NCBI GenBank assembly: GCA_022695795.1
Contig: MU404188.1
Location: forward strand, 1 to 64,000
Length of the DNA: 64,000 nucleotides
DNA from: Biscogniauxia marginata
Lineage: Eukaryota; Ascomycota; Sordariomycetes; Xylariales; Xylariaceae
Reading direction: 5' to 3'
The translations under genes and the position numbers were made by a program. Under the pieces are notes generated by a model. The model did not search any database, had not been told where the DNA came from, and was given only the letters and a program-made list of their open reading frames with translations. How positions within the stretch are numbered: the stretch's first letter is position 1; the number at the start of each line of letters is the position of its first letter. Shown here piece after piece: positions 11,768 to 22,208 of the stretch.

Positions 11768-13077
11768 ATGGCACCATTGAAGCCCCATTGGAACCAACCA
11801 TCCCATCCTGATATTCAGGAGGTCATAATCAATGATCACGAATTTACGTCTAAGAGCCTCTCTAAGGTGTATTTGCCTCCCTTCGGGTTATACGCCAAGA
11901 TGGAATTCCCACCGTGCACTCTAGCCGAGTCGCCTACGTACGCAACTGTTCAATGCGGTCGCAACAAGCACCTCAACCTGAACAGCGATTTATTGTATAT
12001 CGTATGTGAGATCGGGCCTTGGAAGCGTTCCTTGGGCGTAAAAATTGCCTATTGGAGCATCGTAAAGAGTATTCCGCTCTTAAGCCATCACCTAGAACTC
12101 CCACGCCCCCCTGATTGATATTGGATAACTATGCGTACAATGCTTTATACGTTCCTCTACTGACGGCTATTATATAAAGAACCACTCATGCGAGCCTTCT
12201 CTTGTTAGTATAAATTTATTTTTACGGATATATGGATAACAAGGTTACTTTTTCTCCCTTTTCATGGATAGAAAAGAGTGATAAACGAATATGCTCTTTC
12301 TGTGCCACCGAAGATCGGAAGATAAATCAAAGTACCACTAACAAAAACCATATAATATGTTCAGATCTTCGACACCGCAAACTTCAACGTCATCGCCGGA
12401 CCCAGGGGCCTAAAACCCGGCGAGGAGCTCACCGTTCGTTACCCCCATCTCTCCCCCCCCCCTTTCCTTCCTTCCGTCTTCGTATCCAACCCGTCCCCCT
12501 CTTTGCCCCGTATTCCAAAAACAGAAAAAAATGAGAAGAAGGGAGAAAAAGGAAAAGCTAGCTCACCACCAGGAAACGGCAGTTCTTCTACCCCTCGACA
12601 GAATGGCACATGGCGCAGCCCTTCACCTGCCTCTGCGCCGCGCCCACCTGCCGCGGCCGCATATCCGGGGCCCGGGACATGACGCCGGCGCAGCTCTCGG
12701 GCGCGTGGCTCAACGGGCACATCCGCGAGCTGCTCGAGGAGCGCCAACATCCACGCCCACACCCACTCCACCCTAGCCGCCGCGAAGACGAGACCGCCCA
12801 CAACGACAACAACGACGCTACCGCGCAGGCGCTGAGGGACACCCTCGGGCACGCGGAGAAAGTCGTCGAGGCCGCGCGCGCCGCGCTGCGGTCCTACGTC
12901 GCCGGGAACTCGAAGACGACGACGACGATGGTGCGTGCCGATGGCGGCGGCGGCGGCGGCGGCGGCGGAGCAGGGTTCGGAGGAGTCGGCCTGGAGGGAA
13001 GCGCGGGCTTGACGAGGAGGGGCGCGACGTCGCGGGAGCTGAGCGGCGAGATGGGCGGGGATACGATGGTCGCTTAG
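11768..13077 (+). CDS. SET-domain protein, 4 exons including 24-nt microexon
   Basis: Putative protein-lysine methyltransferase-type SET protein of a small fungal family. Exons are 11768-12001, 12180-12203, 12365-12433 and 12583-13077, summing to 822 nt and 273 residues. Intron donors are gtatgt, gttagt and gttcgt; acceptors are aaag, ttcag and ggcag. The N-terminus MAPLKPHWNQPSHPD leads into the domain. The 24-nt exon 2 encodes exactly NHSCEPSL, the SET signature with the NHSC active-site motif. Exon 3 gives IFDTANFNVIAGPRGLKPGE and ELT; exon 4 opens FFYPSTEWHMAQPF, followed by a post-SET-like CLCAAPTCRGRI with three cysteines. The C-terminal third is low complexity, including a run of nine glycines encoded by (ggc)n at about 12944-12967. 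Exon 4 is very GC-rich. The substrate is unknown. The gene would be missed by an ORF-only search because it is split into four short pieces. Confidence 0.88.
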
Positions 13078-13652
13078 ATCTAGGAGAAGGGGCTAGCGGG
13101 AAGGGAGTTTAGGACTTGCTCTGTTGCTAAAAAGACGGAGTGGTTAAAAATAAAAAAAAAACCCCCACCGTGAGCGCCCCCTTTCTTCTAGGAAGGAAAT
13201 TTCTTTGTAGGGTCTGGAGAGGAATAGGAGGAGGAGGAGGAAAGTATCGAGATCCCGGGGCTTTTCCGTTTTGCAAATCCGATTTTTTTCCTACGGCGAG
13301 TCTCAACACTCGCATGTCTCCAATATCTAAGGGCAAGTCTTCAACAGTCATGCCCGAAACACTCTCATGAAACGAGAGGCTCAAAAGAAAAAAACTTCTC
13401 CTTGGTAGCAAAAACCATGTTCATTTCTCAATTACCCCTGACTGAGCTTTGAAGAAAGCTCAGTTTTATTGATCTCTTGCTATTATACATAGTTATCCTA
13501 TTCGAAAGATATCTATTTACCTACCCAAGTCAAGACAAGTTCCGCCGCGCCGTGCACAAACACCATGCTAGTCCGAGTATAACAAGCCCCAAATTTGCAA
13601 ACGCCTCCTCCAATATCCAAAACCTTTCCTTGATGTCTGTCTGTCTGTCTGT
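13078..13652. other. Convergent 3' intergenic region
   Basis: This is the gap between the converging 3' ends of the SET gene and the membrane-protein gene. No coding region is seen. It holds homopolymer runs, probable 3' UTRs and a (gtct)n run at its right edge. Confidence 0.6.
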
Positions 13653-13653
13653 C
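13634..13653. repeat. (gtct)n microsatellite
   Basis: About five copies of the tetranucleotide gtct abut the TAG stop codon of the minus-strand gene ending at 13653. Length changes here would alter the 3' UTR only. Confidence 0.8.
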
Positions 13654-15500
13654 TAATCCTCGTCGTCCTCGTCATCGTCGTCTCCCCATCGTAACCAACC
13701 ACTGCGTTGTACAGCGTCTTTATCGCTACCCGCGCCGCCGCCATATTTGCTCTCTTCTTCCTCCCACTTCAATCTCTCGACCCTCGCCCGTGCTAGGAAG
13801 GCCCTGGCAAATCGCCAAGCTTCTGTGTCAGCCAGATTCCACGCCTCTATAGCATCGCGGACCCGCACGTCTGGGCCCGAGTCAGCCGCCCCCACATCCC
13901 GAGCCCTCTTTAGAAGACCCGGCTCTCGTGCCAGGTCGTCTTCGTCGGGTAACGGCCCGTCTGCCGGGTCGCGCTGCGGCTTCGGTCTGTGCTTTTTGCC
14001 TTCTGGATGGTCATCGTCGGTGTCGATTTCCGGGATTGCAAAGCCGAACCACCAGTCCAAGTCGTGCGGCAGAGATTGTTTTTCGGCTGTTAGCCAGATG
14101 GTATGCGATGTGGCAAAGTCTCCAGCTACAGCCTCCTTATAATTGACCACGCGCGCAGACCCGGATATACTTTTGCCCAGGAGCTCCTGGAAGACAACGT
14201 AAAGCCAATAATCACGCTCCGTATCCCGTCTGATCCAAGCTATATCTATGTTCTCGCGGAGGGAATTAAGCGTGTGCAGAGTGTAAGGATGCGGAACGGT
14301 ACCAATGGTGTAGAGATCGGTGTTGTTACGATAGCGTCCCGGTGTTGAGATCTTCATGGGATGTGAAGGATCGCAGGGTGTGCACTTGGGGATATTTGGC
14401 GGGCACGAAGATGGTATTGGTGTATCGCCGCATGTAGCGAGCCTAGTTGCAAGTTCCAGCGCCGGCTCAACCATTACGCTTGTATGCGTCGGCATGGGCT
14501 TGAGAATGACAATCCCCTTGTTAAATAAACCCTGCCATGTACTATGAAGGTGGGCATTGATAAGAAGATTTAGACTCTGCAGGCCTTGAGCACGATCTGC
14601 TGTCACCTTTTCCGTGACCTCATTGTATAGCTTCTCAACCGTTTTAGGATCATAAAATGCAAGAGACTGGCGAGATGGATCAACCTGGAATACCTCAGCA
14701 GAAACGGCATCAACCAGGTCCTTGGCTTTTTTCATCTGAGGATCTCGAAGAGCTTGAGTGATTGCGGAAGCAATCGCAGTCTTGGTACCAGCAAATAGGC
14801 CATCATCCAAGCCGTCCCATCTTGTCAGAGCTGGATATTCCCCCCTTCTCAAGAAGGACAGCAGCGGATCTTGATAAGAACCCATTGGAAGGAGTAAATA
14901 GCTGGATAGCAACCCACCTCCCATGTTTTCCCATGCAAACCATCTCATGAGGTCCTTCTTTAAAGTGGGCTCCATTTCTAGTCTTTGCAACTCGTCGTAC
15001 AGGGGATTGTTCATGGCTTCGCCCGCGCTCAAAATAATGGGCTTGAAACCTTGGGCCCACCAGGCTCGTCTCCATGTCAGGAGCAGATCGCTCTCGGCTT
15101 CGGCTATAGGAGGGTCTCGCTCGATGGTGGTATCGTAATAGCAATAGATGGGAGGCCGGTCTTTCAGGGGTGGAAGAAGCGATCGGTTCTCATCTAGAGT
15201 TATGGAGGAGGAAAAAGGACTCCTCCAGTTCCAATTCGAGTACCACGAGCTCCCGCCATAGGTCGAATTCTTCTGCTCGGGCGGGGCGTGTGCGGCGGGC
15301 CTGAAGGGATTCAGGATGCTCGAGGAGAATTTGTGGTCGGCGATCGATTTCGAGAGGCTCGGCCCGGTAGGTATAGCACTAGGTAAGGTGAAGAGGAGAG
15401 TGAAGATGGCGAACAAGCCGAGGCCGGCGAGGAGAAGGGAGATGCGACGAGTGGCAATTCGGCATAGAGGGATTCCCAGAACATGGCGTTGGCCGGGCAT
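13653..15500 (-). CDS. Type II membrane protein, possible glycosyltransferase-like
   Basis: Intronless gene for 615 residues. It has a short basic cytosolic N-terminus, one hydrophobic segment at about residues 20-42 (ISLLLAGLGLFAIFTLLFT), then a large soluble, presumably luminal domain. This is type II topology as in Golgi enzymes. The domain begins around RPPIYCYYDTTIERD and contains LTWRRAWWAQGFKPIIL and LKKDLMRWFAWENMGGG, a layout reminiscent of sugar-binding GT32-like proteins, where a K-x-D-x-x-R-[YW] stretch precedes a glycine turn. No clear DXD is obvious, so a glycosyltransferase role is only inference. The C-terminus is highly acidic (DDDDEDDED). The start is the first ATG; no splice signals are needed. 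Confidence 0.85.
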   Translation of the reverse strand: MPGQRHVLGIPLCRIATRRISLLLAGLGLFAIFTLLFTLPSAIPTGPSLSKSIADHKFSSSILNPFRPAAHAPPEQKNSTYGGSSWYSNWNWRSPFSSSITLDENRSLLPPLKDRPPIYCYYDTTIERDPPIAEAESDLLLTWRRAWWAQGFKPIILSAGEAMNNPLYDELQRLEMEPTLKKDLMRWFAWENMGGGLLSSYLLLPMGSYQDPLLSFLRRGEYPALTRWDGLDDGLFAGTKTAIASAITQALRDPQMKKAKDLVDAVSAEVFQVDPSRQSLAFYDPKTVEKLYNEVTEKVTADRAQGLQSLNLLINAHLHSTWQGLFNKGIVILKPMPTHTSVMVEPALELATRLATCGDTPIPSSCPPNIPKCTPCDPSHPMKISTPGRYRNNTDLYTIGTVPHPYTLHTLNSLRENIDIAWIRRDTERDYWLYVVFQELLGKSISGSARVVNYKEAVAGDFATSHTIWLTAEKQSLPHDLDWWFGFAIPEIDTDDDHPEGKKHRPKPQRDPADGPLPDEDDLAREPGLLKRARDVGAADSGPDVRVRDAIEAWNLADTEAWRFARAFLARARVERLKWEEEESKYGGGAGSDKDAVQRSGWLRWGDDDDEDDED

Positions 15501-16136
15501 GCTGGCTCTTGTGCGAGATGCACGGGTATTGAAGAAAAGTTCTAGGTTGGTGTGTGGGTAGTGAACATGGAGAGAGCAGGTATCACATGCTTCGGACGAC
15601 CCAATCTACCGCCACGATGCGTCCGGTGCTGCCCCTGGTCATAGTCCGGTGGCTGTCTAACCGTGTATGTAGTATATTTTCACGATGCTGACGAGAATTT
15701 GTCGAGATGTCAGTGACGAAGTGTTCAGGCACCACACGCAGGCCGCGATCCTGTCAAATCCGTGACGCGACCCACTTAAGCTGTCTGGCTGTGCAGGACC
15801 TTGCAGGAACTTTGCAGGCAGTTGCAGTGTCCGCTGCAGGGGGATTCCCTGGCAGGTCGCATTGCAGCCGCCTCTGTTGTACCATCGCGACTGCGTGGCT
15901 GTCGCGGTATGTGGCTATGCACCCCTTTTAGGAGGTACCTAGGTACCTAGGCGTACCAATAGGGGGCAGGTAGATGATATAACAGTTAACTATCAAGTAA
16001 GGAGAATTATCTAGAGAATCCCTCCATCCACACATTCCATCTTAACTACCTACCTATATTTAGGAAAACATCAGCCCGGTGAGAATAACCTCCCCCGTAA
16101 CACCACTTTAGACTCTTACAATGTAATTCCCTTCAG
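15501..16136. other. Intergenic region with ACCTAGGTA run
   Basis: No gene is seen. It carries a palindromic ggtacctaggtacctagg cluster at about 15935-15953 and a cctacctatattta stretch near 16045. The left part should contain the promoter of the membrane-protein gene. Confidence 0.6.
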
Positions 16137-17993
16137 CTAGAGCGTCTCTTTACACGAAGATGAACATTCATCTTTGGGACTTTCATCCCTATAAAGTTTG
16201 AGGGTTGGTAGTTGGCCTTCGTGTATTTGATGTCGTAATTGAGTGCCTATAATATGTGCCATGATAAATTTTATTTCGTGGACGGCCAAGAAGCGGCCCG
16301 GACATGGATTCTTGCTAGTCCCGAAACCGAAAAAATGATCATCTGCCGTGGTTGTGGGCTTGCTGGTGGCGTATCTTTGGCCTTTCGACTCGCCATTTCG
16401 GGGTTTGTGGCTTACGAATCTATAGGGGTTAAACCTTTGGGCGTCCGGATATATCTTTTCGTCGTAGTGAATACTCTCCACTGGCAAGGCCAGTACAACG
16501 CCTCGGGGTATGAGAATGCTGGATCCCCCGCTTTCAAGCGGTATCCCTTGGGGATCAACCACCTAGTTCCGCAGCATTTCGTGAGTCGTGCGAGTCTTCC
16601 AAGATACAGCGATAGGACATGAGAGCAGCTCACCGTACGGGCCATTACAACGGAACTGAAGGGCGAGATTCTCATGGACTCTCGAATGGTAGAGTCCATA
16701 AGTTTGAGTTTCCGAACGGCTTCTAAGCTCCATATTCCACCAGCCTCACCCACCGCGTCCTCGCATTCCTCGAATTCCTCGCGTAGAGCCTCAATGTACC
16801 CTAAAGACGGTTCGGAAGAGACAATGTTGAGGAGTATATGATGCACAGTGAAGGCGACGCCATTTAGGGTTACGTTATTAGTTATGAGAAGTCGATCGGC
16901 AATTAACCTAGCCGAGAGTTCTGTAGAATCACCACGGGAGATAGCCTCGTCTATTATTAACTGAAGCCCGTCTTTCTGTGTATCGAATTTATTAGTTCAC
17001 CGGTATGGGCATAAGCTTTTAAATTGAGAATTTAACTTACCGTAGGTCTGTGACTACTTTCTGTACCAGTCCTATCTTCTATCGTCTTATTTATTCGCTG
17101 TTCGATATACGGGGAGCATATGTTGGCGATCTTCTAGGAATAATATAGACACCATAATCGCACCAAGTAGGCTACTAACGGTCTCAGTACCTCCGGGGTG
17201 ATGCTAATAAGGATGGATCCACCAAAGAGAGCGGCCGACTGCCCTTCAAGTAACTGTATATACTTCTTTTCCCTGCCTAATCATCGTTAAAGCAGGGCTT
17301 GAGTTAGCTTTTGTAACGGGGGCACATACATAAAGCTCTGCCATATAGTGTAGAGTTCGTGGCTCTAGCGATTGCCTGAAAACACGTTTGCCATACGGGA
17401 ACATCTTTCCATCCTGTCTCATCCCCCCACGAGGACTGGAACACGCCATCAATCTCAGCGACTATAGACGCTGTAAATAGATCCAGCTCTCGCGTGAGTT
17501 GGCTTGGAATCAGATGTCTGTGAAAAGGGTCGCGAATGATCCTCTGGTCACGAACAGTGTATTTCGCCTGTATCTGCTCCTGGAGGGTACCGAATACATC
17601 GAGTCGGTCTTCTGGTAGCCTGTACACTGTCTTCATCTGCCCAGGGGGGAGAAGAATCACAGGGCCTCGATCCAACGTTACAAGCACATATAGCGAGTTA
17701 GTCTTGGTAAACTTTGCAACAAATTAGATAGTCCGATACCAGCGATCTGTGTAGGGCGCATGGTGTTTTACCTTGGCATAACCCTCAGAAGCCCATTCCG
17801 CTGTCTTCGATATGGATCGAAGTCGCGCTCGTATACCAGAGAACCATTCATCGCGGCGGTCTACGGCAGGAAGTGCATTGAATAAAGCATTATGCTCACG
17901 CCAAATCTTCGACCTGGACCCAATGACAAGGTACACGAGAGGAACAGACAAAAGCAACAGACCTACACATGACTGAGTCGCATAGAGGTCCAT
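16137..17993 (-). pseudogene. Cytochrome P450 with in-frame TAG (probably disrupted)
   Basis: Membrane-anchored monooxygenase of the fungal secondary-metabolism type. Exons are 17993-17772, 17711-17330, 17276-17041, 16975-16634 and 16562-16137 (introns 60, 53, 65 and 71 nt), summing to 1608 nt in one frame. Residues 5-25 form a hydrophobic N-terminal anchor. The K-helix is ESMR (379-382) and the heme loop is FGFGTSKNPCPGR with Cys481, so the catalytic core is intact. A TAG at 17136-17134 (codon 249) interrupts exon 3. Coding similarity continues on both sides in the same frame (PEVLRPLVAYL before, CSPYIEQRI after), so a nonsense mutation is the simplest reading. A 30-42 nt intron (gtg or gta ... 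cctag, both multiples of three) could remove the stop, but it would be unusually short. An upstream ATG at 18014 is in frame. Confidence 0.75.
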
Positions 17994-18014
17994 TTTCACG
18001 CATGGCGAAGGCAC

Positions 18015-18299
18015 AAGTAGCCTGGAAGAAAGGTCTCGCGAGAGTTAGGGCCCTGTTCTACGGCTCGTCGTGTTTCTGGATGGTGTCACACGGAGGGACA
18101 CCTGCAGACGCCGCCAAAGGCCAGTTAGTCATGAGCCAGATTGTTATTGGAGATAGATATTAATGTTGGGTTTAATGGTACCAACGTGCATAAGATGAGG
18201 GATGCCCCAGGCAAATAAATTGTATTTAAATAAGCAGAGAATTCTTGGGGGACCTCATAAATGAACTTAGACTCTTAAGTCCCTTGAGACCAAAAATAA
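18015..18299. other. P450 upstream region
   Basis: Presumed promoter side of the minus-strand P450. The right part is AT-rich (attgtatttaaataag at about 18219). No gene is seen. Confidence 0.5.
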
Positions 18300-19180
18300 T
18301 TATTGGTTAAAATTGAACTATTGTTCCAAGTCCAACAGCCCTTGTCACAACTAGGATCATTGAAAGAGAACCTAGAATGGAGCGCGTGCACCACATTCGC
18401 CCTTGTGGAGAAAAATACCAAATACCAAAGTCAGAGCAATTATAGAGAGCCAAAGTCCCCATCAGTATTAGGTACAAGAAAGTGGTTACATATCCTGAAA
18501 CTGGGCGAGGGCATTTCGTCGCTACAACAGGCTTTTGAAGGCTAAGGATTTCTGACCCTGTTCCCATTCGAGGAGCTTCGTAACCATATAAACGAAGACC
18601 TGTTGAACTCGCAATGCTTTCCCCTACGTTTGGCAGGCTCTCGGTAATATACTGCGACTGACTCTTCTTAGGGACTTCTTTCGGTATATGTCAGCTACAG
18701 TTGGTGATGCTCTACTCCAAAAGTTTAAGGGTTCGGATATTTCAACCAAAGATTTCGGAGACAAGTTGAGTTCTCATTGCACCAAATACTCCATTTCACC
18801 AACTATCATTAAAGTCAAAGGCCAATATATTTTCGATATCTGCTCTGAACCTAATCGGGCTTCCCTTGCGTTCGTTCGCCATCTTCGGCAGCCGGTGCGA
18901 TTGGACTTGAACACAACATTGCTGCCAATGACAATACTCCAGTTCTTAGGTGGACATATCAAGGAGGATATTGTCTAGTATCTCATACGAAATCTGGCAG
19001 ATGGTTGGGCTGTTCTAGGCAAAGACGATATTTCCCAGGCTGCAACCAGTGAACTGTTTCTGGGAGAGCAGCATATAAAGCACCCCAGAAGAACACAGGC
19101 AATGAACAGGTGGATTGAGCTACTCCAATATGCGGTTCATATCTCTGCAGTCTTGTTGATAAGGCTAATAATGCGTTCAT
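18300..19180 (-). pseudogene. Possible degraded relic next to the P450
   Basis: The minus strand shows separated open stretches (19180-18983 and 18567-18307) joined by a middle part with several stops. In one frame the middle reads AMRTQLVSEIFG, stop, NIRTLKLLE, stop, SITN. This weakly recalls the end of an acyl-carrier domain, and the stops (TGA, TAG) are of the kind made from CGA or CAG by C-to-T change. The 18567-18307 stretch contains a hydrophobic segment (TTFLYLILMGTLALY). I cannot assign a family with confidence; it may equally be non-genic. Confidence 0.2.
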
Positions 19181-19633
19181 TTCCTATGGGTAGTCAGTCA
19201 CGCGGTGTATTTGGCAATTGATCAACATTTTAAGACAACTTCCTGAGACTATAGATAGGTGCATGATCTTTGAGATACGTGTAAATTCTACACGGTTGAG
19301 GACTACCCTTACCTACCTGACATATGGGAAGCTCCTTAGAAATAGTGCTGCTTCATTTACTAACTCTCAAGGTTAGTAAAAGTAATTGATAAGTACCTCC
19401 TGCCCCCTTTGGGATTTCTAGCTGAAGGACTGCGTAGTACTAGATAATGACAAGAGATACATTTATGGCAATTGGCTTACAAGTCGATTCGTATGTTTTC
19501 TTGGAAACATGTTGCCTCGACGTTGGTTGATATGTGGTGGATTACAACTTTTAGTAGCAAAAGAGTACATAGATACATATCTAGTTACTAAATGCGCAAA
19601 GTAGATCCATTGGACCCGGTATTTGCGCTCGGT
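19181..19633. other. Intergenic region upstream of eS25 gene
   Basis: No gene is seen. AT-rich, with short ACCTACC and TAGTAA-type runs. Confidence 0.5.
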
Positions 19634-19639
19634 CACGTG
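19634..19639. promoter_or_regulatory. CACGTG E-box upstream of eS25 gene
   Basis: A palindromic CACGTG lies about 112 bp before the eS25 start codon. It is the core site of bHLH factors such as Cbf1, which bind ribosomal-protein promoters in several fungi. Function here is inferred from position only. Confidence 0.35.
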
Positions 19640-19750
19640 CTTTGAATTTTGCGCCCACAACGCTCAAGCGAACAATTTTAAAATTCATTATTCTCGGCCC
19701 CTCCACCTTCATACACACATCACCTCCGCCAACAGCAAAACATCGACAAA

Positions 19751-20277
19751 ATGGCTCCCGCGACTGGTGCGAAGAAACAGAAGAAGAAGTGGTCGAAGTG
19801 CGTATTTATGCAGATTACACTTTCCATTTGATCTTTGGAACTAACTCTTTAAATCACAGGGGCAAAGGCAAGTACCAACCGATATCTCGCCAACGGGCAT
19901 TCGCCGAACCAACGACGACGAAGCATGAAGGAGAACTGTTACCAGAGACTCCAGCTGACATATTTTTTCGCTGAATTCAGTCAAGGACAAGGCCCAGCAT
20001 GCTGTTATGCTTGACAAGACCACCTCCGAGAAGCTCTACAAGGATGTTCAATCGTACCGCCTCGTCACAGTCGCTACCCTCGTCGACAGACTAAAGATCA
20101 ACGGCTCCCTGGCGCGGAAGTGCTTGAAGGACCTCGAGGAGAAGGGCCAGATCAAACCGGTAGTTACGCACAGTAAGATGAAGATCTACAGTACGTTGAA
20201 GAACCGAACTCTCTGGGATATAGCATGACAGACGTACTGATCACAATATAGCCCGAGCCGTCGGTGCTTCGGATTAA
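19751..20277 (+). CDS. RPS25: 40S ribosomal protein eS25, 4 exons
   Basis: Small-subunit ribosomal protein eS25 (yeast Rps25). Exons are 19751-19797, 19860-19867, 19981-20190 and 20252-20277, summing to 291 nt and 96 residues. The protein begins MAPATGAKKQKKKWSK, continues GKVKDKAQHAV and ends TRAVGASD, which matches the family from end to end. Exon 2 is only eight bases and supplies the GK between WSK and VKDK. Intron 1 uses gtgcgt...cacag; intron 2 begins gcaagt and ends ttcag, a GC-AG intron with the consensus GC donor; intron 3 is gtacgt...atag. The start is the only ATG that gives the conserved lysine-rich N-terminus. This microexon arrangement is needed to keep the frame; no other splice choice that I could find restores GKVKDK. 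Confidence 0.93.
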
Positions 20278-22208
20278 ACCACCAATCTCACGGTACTACG
20301 ATAAAAATGGCATCAGTTGCCGAGAGTTTGACGGACTTGATGGTTCGCGGAAGGGATATGATGGATTCGGATTCAGGCATTTGATCCTCGGCGTAGCATT
20401 GGGATGGTCACGGTTAAGAGCTTTGCAGCTGCATACAGATAAGGGCCAGAATAAAACACCCTGATTTCTGCGTACAACAGTCTCGTACCGAAAATGGCAC
20501 ATGGTGAACATTAAAGGCGGCTTTCAGGCGCACCAACGGCCATGCTACGATAGGGATGCTACTATATGCCAAGTGTCTTGCCGAAAAATTTGCTTCCAAC
20601 AGGCCTACTGTCTGAATAACTGTTGTGATGCCATATCCGCAACTTATATTTCCAAACGCTAGTCCAATCCATGCACTAGATATGAATCTAGAAGTGCAAC
20701 CGTGAATCAATTGAACGGTAGTATATTTCTACCTCCTATTGTTGGGTGGTATTTGACTTGCGCCATCTGTTGAGCTGAGAGAAGTTAGATTTACGCCATA
20801 GGCTAACATAATGTTCCAAGGTTCCATTAGATCTGTGGTGATTGGCACGTTTTCTTGTTGTATTTTCTCCTCTACAAGTCTGCAGGGCAGTTTTGCAGGG
20901 CGCATTCGAACCCTAACACAAATTTCCATGAGGCTTTCTACCCAAGGATTAGGTGGTAGGTGTATACCCCACGATCTAAGCTGTAGGCTGGATTTGCCGC
21001 TCGAAAAAAAAGAGTCAGTAGCGTCGCCAAGGAGGTTGCTGCATGATAACGGGATTCTTGAATCAAGAGGCGGTATGAATCGATTTACGTAACTTAGTCA
21101 TGTGCTGTCCTGGTGCCAGCATCCCTACACGTAGATACCTACATATGTAGGTATATATTGCTACATATAGGTACATACGTACGTATGGAGGTAGGTATGT
21201 GTCGTATGAAGTTGCAAGCCGCGAGGATTCCCGTTTGTTACCGTTAATAGACATCTGTTCTGTTCTGTTCTGTTTTTTAGGTACCTATGCACTGCTTAGG
21301 TCCCCCCGCTTGTGAAGCCGAATAATAACTTGACTCGGGAGACGAGCAAAGACCAAAGAATGACAAGCGCAGACGGGGAATCCCTGGCCTAGGGCACGTA
21401 TCTGGGTCCTGGAGACAAGGTGGGTGCGCCTCTCTGACCGGAGTCTAGGTAGTGTATTACCGAGAAGACTTACGGTGGTGCCAAGTAGGTACCAGGTAGA
21501 ATGCGTAGGGAATTTTTATAGGGCTGTACAATTGACGGCTGAAAAGAAGATTTGGCCACTTTGAGATTTGGCTACAGAGATTCTAGATTACTCAGATCTC
21601 AAATCATGGGGAGACGGGCCAGATCTCGGATAGGAGTGTAAATAACATCCGTCAAAAGAACTTTCCGGGGCGTTTTGTTGAATCAGGCTGCTTGGCTGTA
21701 CGAAGAGGTACTTGTCCGTCAGGTAGGTACCTACCTACGGCATGCACACCTTCCCTTTCCCATCTGCTAAGCTTTGAGATCCCGAGATTGTCCGGTGACA
21801 AGGTCAAGTGCCCCATGCACGGGCCATGTATCTACCGCACGGGCCAGGTCACTAGGTAGTAGTGAATTGAGCAGGCGACCAGCAGGTATATAGAGGGTGT
21901 TCATCTTGCACGTGACACGTCTTGGCCCTTTGGTGCTCGGGGCAACCGCACCAGTGGATGCTATCTTAGCGGTGGATCCGGGAAGAGTCGCTAGAAAAAG
22001 CTGTTCTCTTTTGCAGCTAACCGCAGCAATTTTTTTTCCCTCCCCCCAAAATCCTTTTGCGGACCCAGTCGCAGTAGAAATATTTCTCTCGACCTGCAAC
22101 ATCCATCCATCCTCACCTGCCTCTATCCTCTTCTTTTCTTTATTTCACCTTCTAATCTCCACTCACTCCTTCTCAGAGGTCAAGCCAGCATTGTTTCTCT
22201 AGACGAAA
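20278..22208. other. Intergenic region between eS25 and ADP/ATP carrier genes
   Basis: No gene is supported. It contains ACCTACATATGTAGGTA-type palindromic runs at about 21130-21195, a gttct run near 21257 and an aggtaggtacctacct cluster at about 21721-21736. The last 200 bp is pyrimidine-rich, as expected for the strong promoter of a housekeeping gene. Confidence 0.6.

Noticed and set aside
17134..17175. A 30- or 42-nt intron removing the P450 stop
   Set aside because: The proposed introns are well below the smallest credible intron in this window (53 nt), so a nonsense codon is favoured, although not excluded.
20878..20915. tRNA T-loop-like sequence (attcgaaccc)
   Set aside because: No pairing acceptor, D or anticodon arms could be found around it.
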